From Desulfurivibrionaceae bacterium (lineage in GTDB: Bacteria > Desulfobacterota > Desulfobulbia > Desulfobulbales > VMSU01), in assembly GCA_030145275.1 (NCBI GenBank), contig JAQYVV010000001.1:124001-188000 (forward strand): a stretch of 64,000 nucleotides of DNA, written 5' to 3'. This document shows, piece after piece, positions 48,254-57,365 of the stretch. Positions within the stretch are counted from its first letter, which is position 1, and every line of letters begins with the position of its first letter. The translations under genes and the position numbers were made by a program. The notes beneath the pieces are model-generated. The model ran no database searches. It was not told the origin of the DNA and was given only the letters and a program-made list of their open reading frames with translations.

Positions 48254-48282
48254 TTGACTTAACATCGGGCTCTTGTTAAATA
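48254..48282 (+). promoter_or_regulatory. Promoter of the tRNA-Val/tRNA-Asp transcript
   Basis: TTGACT and TAAATA hexamers with a 17-bp spacer, ending 18 nt before tRNA-Val; the best promoter match in the window. Confidence 0.65.
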
Positions 48283-48300
48283 ATGTCGCACAAACGGAAC

Positions 48301-48376
48301 GGGCGATTAGCTCAGTTGGGAGAGCATCGGCCTTACAAGCCGGGGGTCACTGGTTCAAGCCCAGTATCGCCCACCA
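48301..48376 (+). tRNA. tRNA-Val (anticodon TAC)
   Basis: Acceptor GGGCGAT/ATCGCCC, anticodon arm TCGGC-CTTACAA-GCCGG, T arm ACTGG-TTCAAGC-CCAGT, encoded ACCA. Anticodon TAC reads GTA/GTG (Val). Confidence 0.96.
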
Positions 48377-48392
48377 TCTTCATTCCGTTCCT

Positions 48393-48470
48393 GGGGGCGT
48401 AGTTCAGTTTGGTTAGAACGCTTGCCTGTCACGCAAGAGGTCGCGAGTTCGAGTCTCGTCGCTCCCGCCA
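48393..48470 (+). tRNA. tRNA-Asp (anticodon GTC)
   Basis: Acceptor GGGGGCG/CGCTCCC (one G-U pair), anticodon arm CTTGC-CTGTCAC-GCAAG, T arm GCGAG-TTCGAGT-CTCGT, encoded GCCA. Its 3' end is the likely integration site of the adjoining element. Confidence 0.95.
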
Positions 48471-48476
48471 GAATTT

Positions 48477-48511
48477 AAAGGATTCAGAGTTTTCTGAGTC
48501 CTTTTTTTTTT
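48477..48511 (+). terminator. Terminator after tRNA-Asp
   Basis: GGATTCAGA / TCTGAGTCC stem with a 4-nt loop followed by 10 T residues. Confidence 0.85.
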
Positions 48512-48518
48512 GCCCCGT

Positions 48519-48544
48519 ACCACTTCGGTACCAATTCGGTACCA
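48519..48544. repeat. Short tandem TTCGGTACCA repeats
   Basis: GTACCACTTCGGTACCAATTCGGTACCAG holds two TTCGGTACCA units between the tRNA terminator and the integrase remnant; possibly part of an integrase-binding arm site. Confidence 0.4.
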
Positions 48545-48567
48545 GCCTGTTTTATCTGCGGCATTAT

Positions 48568-49470
48568 TTACGTCCTGCCAACTACTTTGTCCAACAAGTG
48601 TCTTTGGCTCTTTGCTTTATCATGGACGTATCTTTTGCGGGTGAAGTCAATACTGCTGTGTCCTAGTTGCTCGGACAAGTAAAGAAGACAATCATAGCCT
48701 CCCCTTGAATACAAGATAGTAGCGTAGGTGTGTCTGAGGTCGTGAAAGCGTATTCTCTTCAATTCTGCGGCCTCACGAACCTCGTGGAAATACTTTTGAG
48801 AGACATCTTTCCGGTTCAACATATCGCCATTTTCGTCAGCAAAAAGGAACTTATTAGGTTTGCCGTTCTTGAGGGCTTGTTTTTTTATGCCCAGAAGGTG
48901 AACCACTCAAAGTGGCAACAAGCTCGGTGCCTATCTCTACGTCTCGGTATGATGCCTTTGACTTAGGAGGCCCAAGGGTGTTGGCGGTGCCATGCTTTAC
49001 TGCCCTTGCAACCTTGATTACACCATTCTTTAAGTCCACATGCTCTGGCCCAAGGGCCAACAGCTCCCCAAGGCGCAAGCCGCTACCAAGAGCGGTGGCA
49101 TAAAAGGCAAACAGTTCGGGGTACAACTTGTGTGTCTTGTCGAGAAAGATATCTACCTCCGACTCGGTAAACGGATTGATGTGTTCCTTTGGGTCTTGTG
49201 AAATTGCGGCTTTGCCAAAAAAATCTTTCATAGAGAGAACAGGACTGCTTGTGATTGTGCCAGACAGGACTGCCACCTTGAAAACGCCGCTTATCATGCC
49301 TTTATCTTCGACAATGTAGAGTCCGAATACCCTGGTGTTTCACTTTTTTTTCGCAGGGTCTTCTTAGCATCGACCTTGCTTCTCCGATATGTATCTTTTT
49401 CCAGGGGTATCGGTGTAGACGGCAACGGGGTGGCCTGGTAATAGCGTCCTCTTTCGCGTTTGTAGAAATA
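48568..49470 (-). pseudogene. Decayed phage-type tyrosine integrase (two frameshifts)
   Basis: Three frames give one integrase. N-terminal part about 49470-49294 (YFYKRERGRYYQ...SKIKA), middle about 49315-48880 (SGVFKVAVLSGTI, then GLRLGELLALGPEHVDL with the first catalytic Arg), C-terminal part to 48568 (HDLRHTYATIL, LGHSS, and Tyr in RKRYVHD). Frames change near 49315 and near 48893. All catalytic blocks are present but split, so it is probably inactive unless the breaks are sequencing errors. Orientation and position next to the tRNA-Asp 3' end are typical of an integrated element. Confidence 0.82.
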
Positions 49471-49761
49471 TCCAGAAAATTTGACCAAATAGTTGGAGAA
49501 AATTTTACAGTTGAACAATTTGCCGCCTTTATAGAAAATTACCCTGATTGGTTTTATATTACTAATGTGGACAATTCCTTATTCCCTCATTTAAGCAATT
49601 TACCTCGAGAAATTTCATTGCCGAATGGAGACGTTAAGCCTCTAGAATGGGCTGATGCAATCCACGTTGCAACAGCAGAAAGTAGGGCGGAACCCTGGTT
49701 GCTAGCAGCAACAGATTTAAGTATAAAAGCTATACCCAAACTTGAAGGTAAAATAATTTAG
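49440..49761 (+). pseudogene. PIN-domain toxin fragment
   Basis: An open frame without a clear start encodes SFAFVEISRKFDQIV...FAAFIENYPDWFYI and ends with WADAIHVATAESRAEPWLLAATDLSIKAIP. The final part is the C-terminal half of VapC-type PIN ribonucleases (DAIHVATA, TDLSIKAIP). The N-terminal metal-binding part is missing and the 5' end abuts the integrase remnant, so this is a truncated gene. The first recognised start is a GTG at 49567. Confidence 0.6.
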
Positions 49762-50017
49762 TGGCTTAATTTAAATTAGCTGAAAAATTATTACGTTTAT
49801 CCTTTGTCCTGTACGTTCTCCTATGGCATCGCCCAAATAACTCCCTGTACCATATACGTTTGGTTGCCCAGATGCTTATTAGGATCTGCATTTAAAAACG
49901 TAATTGTTCCTTGCAGTCTCGTGTCTATTTAAGTTTACGTTTATTGACGGAGAGAAAATCCAAACCTTAGCTGAACAATTCAAACTGAAGGCATAACAAG
50001 GCCAATTAACCAGACCC
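49762..50017. other. Element region, no gene seen
   Basis: About 256 bp without a convincing reading frame or structure, between the PIN fragment and the IS remnant. Confidence 0.4.
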
Positions 50018-50251
50018 TGAACCTCCCCCGTTTTTACGGACACCAAAATCAAACAAAAGATGAGGTGTCAGATGCCAAAAGTCAACAAGCCCAGGAAGAC
50101 TTGGAAGTATGCAAATGAGTTCAAAGTCAAAGCTGTCCAGCTAAGCTTACAGGGGGGGGGGCAAGTAAAAGAAGTTGCCATTACATTGGATATTCACCCG
50201 TTCATGTTGTCTCGGTGGCGAAACTCAATCAAAACTAAAAATAAAACTTGA
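50018..50251 (+). mobile_element. IS3-family insertion sequence remnant (left end and orfA start)
   Basis: TGAACCTCCCCCGTTTTTAC at 50018 resembles an IS3-family left terminal repeat. The ATG at 50072 (or 50060) begins an OrfA transposase: KYANEFKVKAVQLSLQ, QVKEVAITLDIHPFMLSRWR, a helix-turn-helix start. It stops after about 60 residues and no orfB follows. A run of ten G (50152-50161) lies inside it. Confidence 0.7.
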
Positions 50252-50283
50252 TCCCATAATGGTAACTAATTATATTCTTTTAT

Positions 50284-50577
50284 ATGAGAATAATTTCTAA
50301 AAAAATATTGAGAGAGTTTTGTAGAGTCCATTCAGATGCCGAACAGTCATTAAAGGCTTGGCACGCAAAAGCAAAATTAGCTGAATGGAAAACTTCAACT
50401 GACATCAAAAGCGATTATAGAAATGCCAGCTTTGTTGCCAATAATCGTGTCATTTTCAATATTAAAGGTAACACATACCGTCTTGTGGCAGCAGTCAATT
50501 ATGATTTCGGTATCATTTATATCTGTTTTGTGGGTAGCCACAAAGAATATGACAAAATTGACGCAACAACTATTTGA
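50284..50577 (+). CDS. higB: HigB-type mRNA interferase toxin
   Basis: A 97-residue RelE-superfamily toxin: MRIISKKILREFC...HSDAEQSLKAWH, DIKSDYRNASFVANNRVIFNIKGNTYRLV and FVGSHKEYDKIDATTI, the HigB family pattern. Such toxins cleave mRNA on the ribosome. Toxin precedes antitoxin, as is typical for higBA; the antitoxin starts 9 nt later. It sits in the accessory element. Confidence 0.9.
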   Translation: MRIISKKILREFCRVHSDAEQSLKAWHAKAKLAEWKTSTDIKSDYRNASFVANNRVIFNIKGNTYRLVAAVNYDFGIIYICFVGSHKEYDKIDATTI

Positions 50578-50586
50578 GGTGGAAAC

Positions 50587-50958
50587 ATGAATATTAAACC
50601 TATCAAAACAGAAACTGATTACACTGAAGCATTGCAGGCAGTTGAAAATTTAATGGACGCAAAAATAGATACACCTGAAGGTGACAGCCTTGATGTTCTT
50701 GTTACCTTAATAGAGGCATACGAGGAAAAACATCATCCTATTCTGCCTCCCGAGCCAGTTGAAGCTATCATTCATCTAATGGAAAGCCAGGGTCTTTCAC
50801 GCAAGGATTTAATTCCATTTTTTGGCTCAAGAGCAAGAGTATCGGAAATATTAAACAAGAAACGCTCTCTATCAATCAACATGATAAGAAAACTACAAAA
50901 AGGCTTGGGTATTTCAGCAGAAATATTAATAAAACCATACAACACAAGAACAACATAA
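50587..50958 (+). CDS. higA: HigA-type antitoxin
   Basis: A 123-residue protein with an acidic N-terminal half and a C-terminal XRE helix-turn-helix (about 68-115: HLMESQGLSRKDLIPFFGSRARVSEILNKKR). It would neutralise HigB and repress the operon. GGTGGA precedes the ATG. Confidence 0.9.
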   Translation: MNIKPIKTETDYTEALQAVENLMDAKIDTPEGDSLDVLVTLIEAYEEKHHPILPPEPVEAIIHLMESQGLSRKDLIPFFGSRARVSEILNKKRSLSINMIRKLQKGLGISAEILIKPYNTRTT

Positions 50959-51107
50959 AAACGATTAATTACAAGTCGTTACGCCTCGTTGTGTTGCAGT
51001 AACGAGGCAAATCCAAGTGCTAACAATTACATACACACCGACCGCTTAACCCTGCCGATTTTGGTGGTAATTCAAAGTTGCTTACCACAGGATAAAGGAT
51101 AAAGGGT

Positions 51108-51136
51108 AATTCCGGGGACACTAATTCCGGGGACAC
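51108..51136. repeat. Two tandem TAATTCCGGGGACAC units
   Basis: Two copies of AATTCCGGGGACAC with 15-bp periodicity. Similar sequence is often seen at the ends of REP-associated or IS200-like transposases in related genomes (from memory), but no transposase is here. Confidence 0.5.
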
Positions 51137-51169
51137 AATACTTATTTAAACCAAAAAATAAGGAATGTT

Positions 51170-51341
51170 ATGAATCTAAAAAACAAAAACAAATTTATTG
51201 CTGAAACCTCCGTAAAAAAAATAGCAGCTATGATTGGTGTTATTGAGGAAAAAGACCCCAGCCCATCATGCGCAAGTTGAACTTGCTATCGAATTATGGG
51301 ATGAACTAGTTAAACAGGGAGTAATTTCTAAACAGGATTAA
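51170..51341 (+). pseudogene. Small frameshifted ORF
   Basis: ATG at 51170 gives KFIAETSVKKIAAMIGVIEE and then loses frame near 51264; another frame continues AHHAQVELAIELWDELVKQ to the stop at 51341. Restored, it would be about 57 residues. No family recognised. Confidence 0.4.
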
Positions 51342-51392
51342 ACTGAGTAACACTCAGGCAAGGATCTCTGGGACGAAAAACTTGTAGCTTAA

Positions 51393-51441
51393 ACTTGACC
51401 TGACAGACACTTGGTCAAAACTGGTAACTGTCAGGTCAAGT
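51393..51441. other. 14-bp perfect inverted repeat
   Basis: ACTTGACCTGACAG and CTGTCAGGTCAAGT separated by 21 nt, just downstream of dodecin on the minus strand. Could be a terminator without a T tail, or an element end. Confidence 0.5.
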
Positions 51442-51456
51442 CTGAACTTCTACATA

Positions 51457-51672
51457 TTATTTCTTTATTCGATACTTGAATGAAACTTTAACTCGGGTCC
51501 TGTAAGAGACTACTTTCCCCTTATCAACACGCATGTCCTGTTTTACAACCTCGGCCACCCGTAAGTCTTTCAGTTTGATCCCAGCCGTCTCGACTGCGTT
51601 CTTTGCCGCATCTTCCCACGAGCTCGTGCTACTCCCAACCAACTCAATAATCTTGTAGATTTTTTTTGCCAT
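51457..51672 (-). CDS. Dodecin
   Basis: A 71-residue protein: YKIIELVGSSTSSWEDAAKNAVETA then LRVAEVVKQDMRVDKGKVVSYRTRVKVSFKY, the dodecin fold. Dodecins form hollow dodecamers that store flavin. Tryptophan at the flavin-stacking position (SSSW-type SSWED) is kept. GGGAGG precedes the ATG. Confidence 0.92.
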   Translation of the reverse strand: MAKKIYKIIELVGSSTSSWEDAAKNAVETAGIKLKDLRVAEVVKQDMRVDKGKVVSYRTRVKVSFKYRIKK

Positions 51673-52054
51673 CTACTGCCTCCCGTTGTTGAATTTTTTT
51701 GATGGATAAATAAAATTTAGTTATATTGTCGGGAAACAAGGGGGACAAGTCAAGAAATAATATATTGTTTAGGCCTCTTTCTCTTACAAAGTTGTTAATT
51801 AATTAGGTTGTCAGGGTCAGCGGTTCCTGTTGGGCGTAACTAATTGAGCCTTCATCCCATGTTTTTTTCAGGTGCTTATCTGTGCATTATGTTCGCTAGT
51901 GCATATGGGTTGACAAAATTATAAAAAGAAGTAACACTCAGTGGTAGTTGATCGGGGTGGACGTTGTTGCTGCTGAGGTCTACAAGAGGCATGGCAGTTG
52001 TCTTTTATTTTCGTATCAGGCCACCCAAAAAGTAATTTCTTATCATAATCTATA
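51673..52054. other. Divergent intergenic region, no gene seen
   Basis: About 380 bp between dodecin and the DUF3068 gene. No repeat family A-D and no clear promoter pair recognised. Confidence 0.35.
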
Positions 52055-52951
52055 ATGAAAAATACTTTTTTGTATAGTGCTCTTCTCTGTATAGCTCTCG
52101 CCGGGCTGTACGCTTTGTTTATCGCGCCCCGATTTACTATCCGTATTCCCCAGGATTGGGCTTTTGAAGCTGAATATCTTGGTGGTCTAGTCTATATTGA
52201 CGCCTCCCAAAAAATTCCGGAAAAGCCCCAGGTTAATGTCTATAAGCGTTCCATGAAAGTCGTTGAATGGAACCGCAATCGGGCGATTATCGAAGATGTC
52301 TTTTTGACCAGGGATGTTAATTCAGGAGAGCTGACCTGGTCATCCACACTGCGTTTTACGGTGAATCCGACCACAGGTGCTATTCTTTCCCACCCTGGTC
52401 ATCCAGAGGCTGTGGGGGCTCAGTACATTCTGCCTAGTAATACGCAAAAAAGAACTTACCGTTCATTCAATTATGCTCTATGGCCATATTCCCTGGAGTT
52501 TGAGCGGGAGGATAAGGTGGCCGGGGTGGAAATATATGTGTTTACTTATAAAGGCGTGCTCGATTTTACCGAATTGTACAAACTGGCAGAATCTGTCGAT
52601 GCCTTAGAAGGGGTGCCGGGAGATGTGAAGTTAATGTCTTTTGATTATTACAACGAGATATGGGTGGAGCCGCGTACCGGTGAAATTGTCCACATGGAGG
52701 ATATCTCTCCCGGTGATTACTGGGTGGATGGGACAACCGGCGAGAAAATCAAGTTGGTGTCTATCTGGTCTGGTTTGACAACGGGGAATACCGATCTGAG
52801 GCTCATGGAACGAGTGAAAACTCGCCTGATTATGTTGGATTTGCATTGTCGCTGGGTGCCGGGAATTTTATTAGGATTGGGATGTTTGTTTCTTCTCTGG
52901 CATACCTTTCTATATTTCGGAGTGAAAAAAGAAAACTTTAAAGATAGGTAA
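52055..52951 (+). CDS. DUF3068 (PorA-like) membrane protein
   Basis: A 298-residue protein anchored at both ends (TM about 6-24 and about 268-290). The long extracytoplasmic middle has repeated strand patterns and PRTGEIVHMEDIS, as in the DUF3068 family best known from Actinobacteria. Function unknown here. It lies 13 nt before the histidine kinase and may be a co-sensor or its target. Confidence 0.65.
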   Translation: MKNTFLYSALLCIALAGLYALFIAPRFTIRIPQDWAFEAEYLGGLVYIDASQKIPEKPQVNVYKRSMKVVEWNRNRAIIEDVFLTRDVNSGELTWSSTLRFTVNPTTGAILSHPGHPEAVGAQYILPSNTQKRTYRSFNYALWPYSLEFEREDKVAGVEIYVFTYKGVLDFTELYKLAESVDALEGVPGDVKLMSFDYYNEIWVEPRTGEIVHMEDISPGDYWVDGTTGEKIKLVSIWSGLTTGNTDLRLMERVKTRLIMLDLHCRWVPGILLGLGCLFLLWHTFLYFGVKKENFKDR

Positions 52952-52964
52952 AAGAGCTCCTATT

Positions 52965-54830
52965 ATGCCAAAATCCTCATGCTCTCTCTTTGTCAAATTT
53001 GCCGTATTTATTCTACTTCTGTTTGGTGGAATTTCTCTCTTTTTAGGCGTGAGCTTTTGGTATGCTGAGAAAAAGGAGAACAGGCGTGATGCACAACTTA
53101 TAGGTGAGACTATTCTTGGCAACCTTGTTCAGCTTATACAGCTACAGGGCATGGATTCACAGTGGCTGCAGCCTTATCTTGTGGGGGTTGGATCCGGACC
53201 TAATATCCATGAAATTTGCGTGTGTGATGCTGAAGGAATAGTTCAGGTCGCAACCAACTTTGAAGAGAAGGGACAATTTTGCCGTTTTGCTCTTCAGAGA
53301 GAAGAGCGGGGAAGTAGATTGGCCAATCTCATAGTTGAGGAATCCCCTCAAAAAGATGTTTTGCGGATCATCCAGCGTATTCCCTCAATTAATCCGGACA
53401 ATCCTCCCCTCGGTTCTGCAGTTATAGAAATTGACCTGGGGGGGAAATTTCTTTTTACCTTATGGGAGAATCAGGGGGCATTGCTGTTTCTTATCCTCTC
53501 CCTTCTTTTTCTGTTAATAGCCCTCTATGTTTTCATTCACTTTACGGTGGTCTCAAGACTGCGGGTATTGCAGCAAGGGGCGTACCGCATCGCTAGAGGA
53601 GATTTCTCCACTCAGTTACAAAGCGCCTCGGCCGATGAATTCGATATCCTGGCAGATTCCTTTAATTTCATGACCAAAACCCTTAATGAGACAGTGGTCT
53701 CAATGAACTATTTCAACTCCGTCATCCGTTCTGTGGGGGACACCCTGTTTGTTTTAGACAGCAAAGGCAGGGTGAAATTAATGAATCAAGCCGGACTTCG
53801 GATGTTAGGATATAACGAAGAGGAGATATATCAACGCCATGCCCTGGACCTTTTTGCGCATCCAGATGATATCTTGCCTGCTGCTGAGAAGGGAGTCCAT
53901 CCCATGCTGCTGTCGCAGACCGGCATTGAGCTGGAGCTTGTGAGCCGTGAGGGAGAATTGATCCCGGTACTATTTTCAGGCACCGGGATCATTGCTGACA
54001 GTGATACGATTAGTGACTATGTTTGTGTGGCCCAGGATATTCGCCAGAGGAAAAAAACAGAAGAAGAAATACTGAAAATAAATCAACATCTCAAGCATAT
54101 TAACCTGGAATTACAGGAGACACAGGCGCAACTGGTGCAATCTGCCAAACTTGCATCTCTTGGAGAGATGGCCACCGGCATTACCCATGAGCTCAATCAG
54201 CCCCTTGTGGTCATCAGCCTCAATGCTGAAATGGGAATAAAACTGTTGGAATTGAACAAATATGAGGAGATTGGCGGCGTCCTCGCGACCATTGTCCAAC
54301 AGGTGAAAAGATCTGCAAAAATTATTAATCATTTGAAGATTTTTGGCCGTAACCCTGACTCAATAAAGGAAACTCCGGAAGATATTAATCAGATCGTCCA
54401 GGATTCCTTTATCCTATTTAATGAACAGTTGCGATTGCGGGGTATAGAGGTGCGATTTGAGCTTACAGATAATCTTCCATTGTTGACCTGCAATAGGATT
54501 CAAGTGGAGCAGGTTTTAACAAATCTGCTGTCAAACGCTCGAGATGCCCTGGAGGAGAGTGTTGAGAAAAATATTACTGTTACTACCAGTTGTGACGAGG
54601 AAAATGTCATTATTGAGCTCGCCGACAGCGGACATGGGATAGATGCCGATGTTAGCGAGCAAATTTTCGATCCGTTTTTCACCACCAAGGAAATAGGTGA
54701 GGGGACGGGGCTTGGTATGGCAATCAGTTATGGAATAATGAAAAAGCACGGCGCTAGTCTGGAGTTTGATTCAGATCCCGGTAAAGGAACAGTATTCCGG
54801 ATGCAATTTCCACTCAAAAAGAAAGGTTGA
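52965..54830 (+). CDS. Membrane HAMP-PAS sensor histidine kinase
   Basis: A 621-residue kinase. TM1 about 10-30, extracytoplasmic sensor about 35-165, TM2 about 168-192, HAMP about 193-245, PAS about 255-360, coiled coil, HisKA with His408 in MATGITHELNQPL, N box in LLSNARDALE, and G boxes ADSGHGI and GEGTGLGMAIS. It would phosphorylate the next gene's product; the stop overlaps the regulator's ATG by 1 nt. Confidence 0.93.
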   Translation: MPKSSCSLFVKFAVFILLLFGGISLFLGVSFWYAEKKENRRDAQLIGETILGNLVQLIQLQGMDSQWLQPYLVGVGSGPNIHEICVCDAEGIVQVATNFEEKGQFCRFALQREERGSRLANLIVEESPQKDVLRIIQRIPSINPDNPPLGSAVIEIDLGGKFLFTLWENQGALLFLILSLLFLLIALYVFIHFTVVSRLRVLQQGAYRIARGDFSTQLQSASADEFDILADSFNFMTKTLNETVVSMNYFNSVIRSVGDTLFVLDSKGRVKLMNQAGLRMLGYNEEEIYQRHALDLFAHPDDILPAAEKGVHPMLLSQTGIELELVSREGELIPVLFSGTGIIADSDTISDYVCVAQDIRQRKKTEEEILKINQHLKHINLELQETQAQLVQSAKLASLGEMATGITHELNQPLVVISLNAEMGIKLLELNKYEEIGGVLATIVQQVKRSAKIINHLKIFGRNPDSIKETPEDINQIVQDSFILFNEQLRLRGIEVRFELTDNLPLLTCNRIQVEQVLTNLLSNARDALEESVEKNITVTTSCDEENVIIELADSGHGIDADVSEQIFDPFFTTKEIGEGTGLGMAISYGIMKKHGASLEFDSDPGKGTVFRMQFPLKKKG

Positions 54831-55192
54831 TGATGAATATTCTATGTATAGATGATGAGCCTGGAATTCTCCAGATGCTGACTCAATATCTGACCATGAT
54901 CGGGCATACGGTGAAGAGTGCTGATGATGGTGAGGAGGGGTGGAGAGAGTTCAATTCTTTTCAGCCTGGATTTGATCTTGTCATCACCGATGTTCGGATG
55001 CCAAGAATGACGGGGTTGCAGTTGCTGGGAAAAATACGTAATTTGGGGATCGATACTCCGGTTGCGGTAATTGCTGGTCACAGTGACACTGAAATTGCCG
55101 AAGCCGCCAGGGAATTCGGCATCCTGAAAATCCTTGCCAAACCGTTTACTTTTGAAGACGTAGACGAAGTTCTATCGCTCCTCTCCCCTTGA
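54830..55192 (+). CDS. Single-domain response regulator
   Basis: A 121-residue receiver domain with Asp8/Asp9, phospho-acceptor Asp54 in VITDVRMPRM and Lys104 in ILAKPF. No output domain, so it acts by protein contact or as a phosphate relay. Start at ATG 54830 overlaps the kinase stop. Confidence 0.92.
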   Translation: MMNILCIDDEPGILQMLTQYLTMIGHTVKSADDGEEGWREFNSFQPGFDLVITDVRMPRMTGLQLLGKIRNLGIDTPVAVIAGHSDTEIAEAAREFGILKILAKPFTFEDVDEVLSLLSP

Positions 55193-55289
55193 TTTGTCAC
55201 CCATAAATCATCATGCCAGAGGTTTTTTTACAGACCATAAAACTGCTTTCATGCTAACGCAGGAAAAAATAAAAACAGAGGAGAAATAC

Positions 55290-55451
55290 ATGGCATCAAA
55301 AGAAGTGAAAGAATGGGCCTTAAGTGGGGCTATTTCTATTACCAAAGAAGCGGCCAGAGGTGGAACTACCAAGCCATTGGACACCCTGTTGGAGGATGTA
55401 TATAATAAAATAATCACGCTTTCAGATGATCTTGGAAGTGAAACTAGGTAA
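55290..55451 (+). CDS. Small hypothetical protein
   Basis: 53 residues starting MASKEVKEWALSGAISITKEAARGG. GAGGAG lies 6 nt upstream of the ATG at 55290; the longer frame to 55194 lacks a ribosome site. Helical and soluble; no family recognised. Placed after the response regulator and possibly cotranscribed. Confidence 0.6.
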   Translation: MASKEVKEWALSGAISITKEAARGGTTKPLDTLLEDVYNKIITLSDDLGSETR

Positions 55452-55485
55452 GCATAATATAAGTCGAGCTATCAGCAAATTACAG

Positions 55486-57123
55486 TTAATGAATTTGAAA
55501 TTTATCAACCATCCCTTTTAGCTTTTCTGCAAGTTCACTTAATTCAGATGCGCTCGTCCTGATCATAGTGCTAGAGTTGCTAATCTCGTTAGCTCCTTCG
55601 TTGACTTCCGATATTTCCATGGTAACCTGGCCAACGGCATCTGAGGTTTGATTAACGTTCTCACTGATCTCATCTAGCCCCTTGGAAGCTTGAACAACAT
55701 TTTCAGAAATTTCTGAAGTGTTGTCATTCTGCTGTTTCACTGCTTCAGATATTGATGTTACAATTTCTGCTACTTTCGAGATTACATCGGTTACCTCTCC
55801 AATCTCTGCCACTGTATTGGAGGTAGATTGTTGAACTCCCTGCAAGTTTTTTGCTATATCATCGGTTGCTTCAGCGGTTTGTTGGGCCAGGTCTTTAATC
55901 TCGTTGGCAACTACGGCAAAACCTTTTCCTGCCTCCCCTGCGCGAGCCGCCTCAATGGTGGCATTAAGAGCTAGTAAATTAGTCTTATTGGAAATAGCCT
56001 TAATAGTATCAGTTACCATGCCAATTTCCTCGGCAATTTCACCTAACTCGTTAACCTGAGTAGAGGCCTGTTCTGTCTTATTAACCGCTTCTATGCTAAT
56101 ATTTCTGGCTTGGTTGGTATTATCTGTAACTTTATTCAAATTTTGGGACATCTCGGCAGAAGATGAAGCCATTGATTTGACGTTGATTGAAGCCTCTTCC
56201 ATGGCAGCAGCAATAGACTCCACATTAACGTTCATTTCTTCTGAGGCAGCAGCCACACTGTTGGATTTCTCAACGGTGTTTTCAGAGCTTTCAGCCATTT
56301 GCCCTGAAACTTTCAGGAGCTTTGCGGAAGATGCGTTTAATTCCACAGAGGTGTTGCTTATTTCTTCAAACATCTTTCTTAAATTAAGCCCCATGGTATT
56401 AAAATCTTTTGCGATACTAGTAAGTTCATCGTTTCCTTCAATATTTGCAACGGCAACAAGGTTCCCTGCTCCAACTTGGCCTGCGAAGTATTTGAGATTA
56501 GAAAGACGTTTGGTCAAGTTAGTCAGGATCATAATAAAACCGATGAAGAAAACAATTGTTGTTAAAACCAGCAAAACAAGAAAGATTGATAACCTCTTTA
56601 GGATTTTTTGCATTTCATCCTTCTTGTTAATCTCAAGTGCGGTAGACTTTTCCGTAATGATTTTGAAGGCTTCAAAGGCGGGAGTGTCGTTAATTTTAAT
56701 AGTTTTATCGATCTCGCTGATTGTCTTTCCTTCAGCAACTAACCGCACTGCAGTATCAATCGCATTTTTATATTTAGTGGCAACAGTTCTGATATTTTCA
56801 GTAGCTTCTTTCTCTTCAGGAGAATCAACTATCCTCTCAAGATCTTCTAATGCCTTGAAAAGAAACGTCTCGTTCTTTTTAAATTTTTCGACATATTTAT
56901 CCTGACCTCTTAAAACATAATTTTTGAAATTATGAATAAAGCCGCCATAGCCGAATTGTGACTTGACCTCCGCCAGCAATTGTTGACTTGCCACTGCCTT
57001 GGTCTGATATTCTGACCATACAGTATTTATGTTCTGTAATAACCTAAACTGGATGGTTAACGATCCCAGCATAGTAATTATAAAAGCAACTGTGATTATG
57101 AAAGTTTTCTTTTTTATGGTCAT
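55486..57123 (-). CDS. Methyl-accepting chemotaxis protein
   Basis: A 545-residue transducer from the ATG at 57123 (a longer frame to 57180 adds 19 polar residues before the signal anchor). TM1 about 7-27, a helical periplasmic domain of four-helix type about 30-185, TM2 about 190-215, HAMP about 216-270, and a signalling domain with the conserved hairpin tip [20 protein letters not shown]. It relays ligand signals to CheA/CheW. No che genes are adjacent. Confidence 0.93.
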   Translation of the reverse strand: MTIKKKTFIITVAFIITMLGSLTIQFRLLQNINTVWSEYQTKAVASQQLLAEVKSQFGYGGFIHNFKNYVLRGQDKYVEKFKKNETFLFKALEDLERIVDSPEEKEATENIRTVATKYKNAIDTAVRLVAEGKTISEIDKTIKINDTPAFEAFKIITEKSTALEINKKDEMQKILKRLSIFLVLLVLTTIVFFIGFIMILTNLTKRLSNLKYFAGQVGAGNLVAVANIEGNDELTSIAKDFNTMGLNLRKMFEEISNTSVELNASSAKLLKVSGQMAESSENTVEKSNSVAAASEEMNVNVESIAAAMEEASINVKSMASSSAEMSQNLNKVTDNTNQARNISIEAVNKTEQASTQVNELGEIAEEIGMVTDTIKAISNKTNLLALNATIEAARAGEAGKGFAVVANEIKDLAQQTAEATDDIAKNLQGVQQSTSNTVAEIGEVTDVISKVAEIVTSISEAVKQQNDNTSEISENVVQASKGLDEISENVNQTSDAVGQVTMEISEVNEGANEISNSSTMIRTSASELSELAEKLKGMVDKFQIH

Positions 57124-57365
57124 GGGAAGCTCATTGAGTTGGTCAGGGTGCCGATTGCAGTATTGGTTTGGCCAATACATCCTAAGGCTTCAGATGTTAT
57201 AAGACCAGGAGTAGTCATAAAATCTGTTTAGCCTTAGAATTATAAAATTTTATTATGCAACATTGCAAATAATTTTTTATTTATTCAATGAATATATAAG
57301 TTTGGCTAATTCGCCGAAAGCTTTTACCGAAATGCCAGGGAAAGAATCTGGGCCGTCATCAAACA

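Noticed and set aside
51346-51941. Direct repeat AGTAACACTCAG at 51346 and 51930 flanking dodecin
   Set aside because: Only 12 bp, no associated recombinase, and it could be chance; not enough for an attachment-site call.
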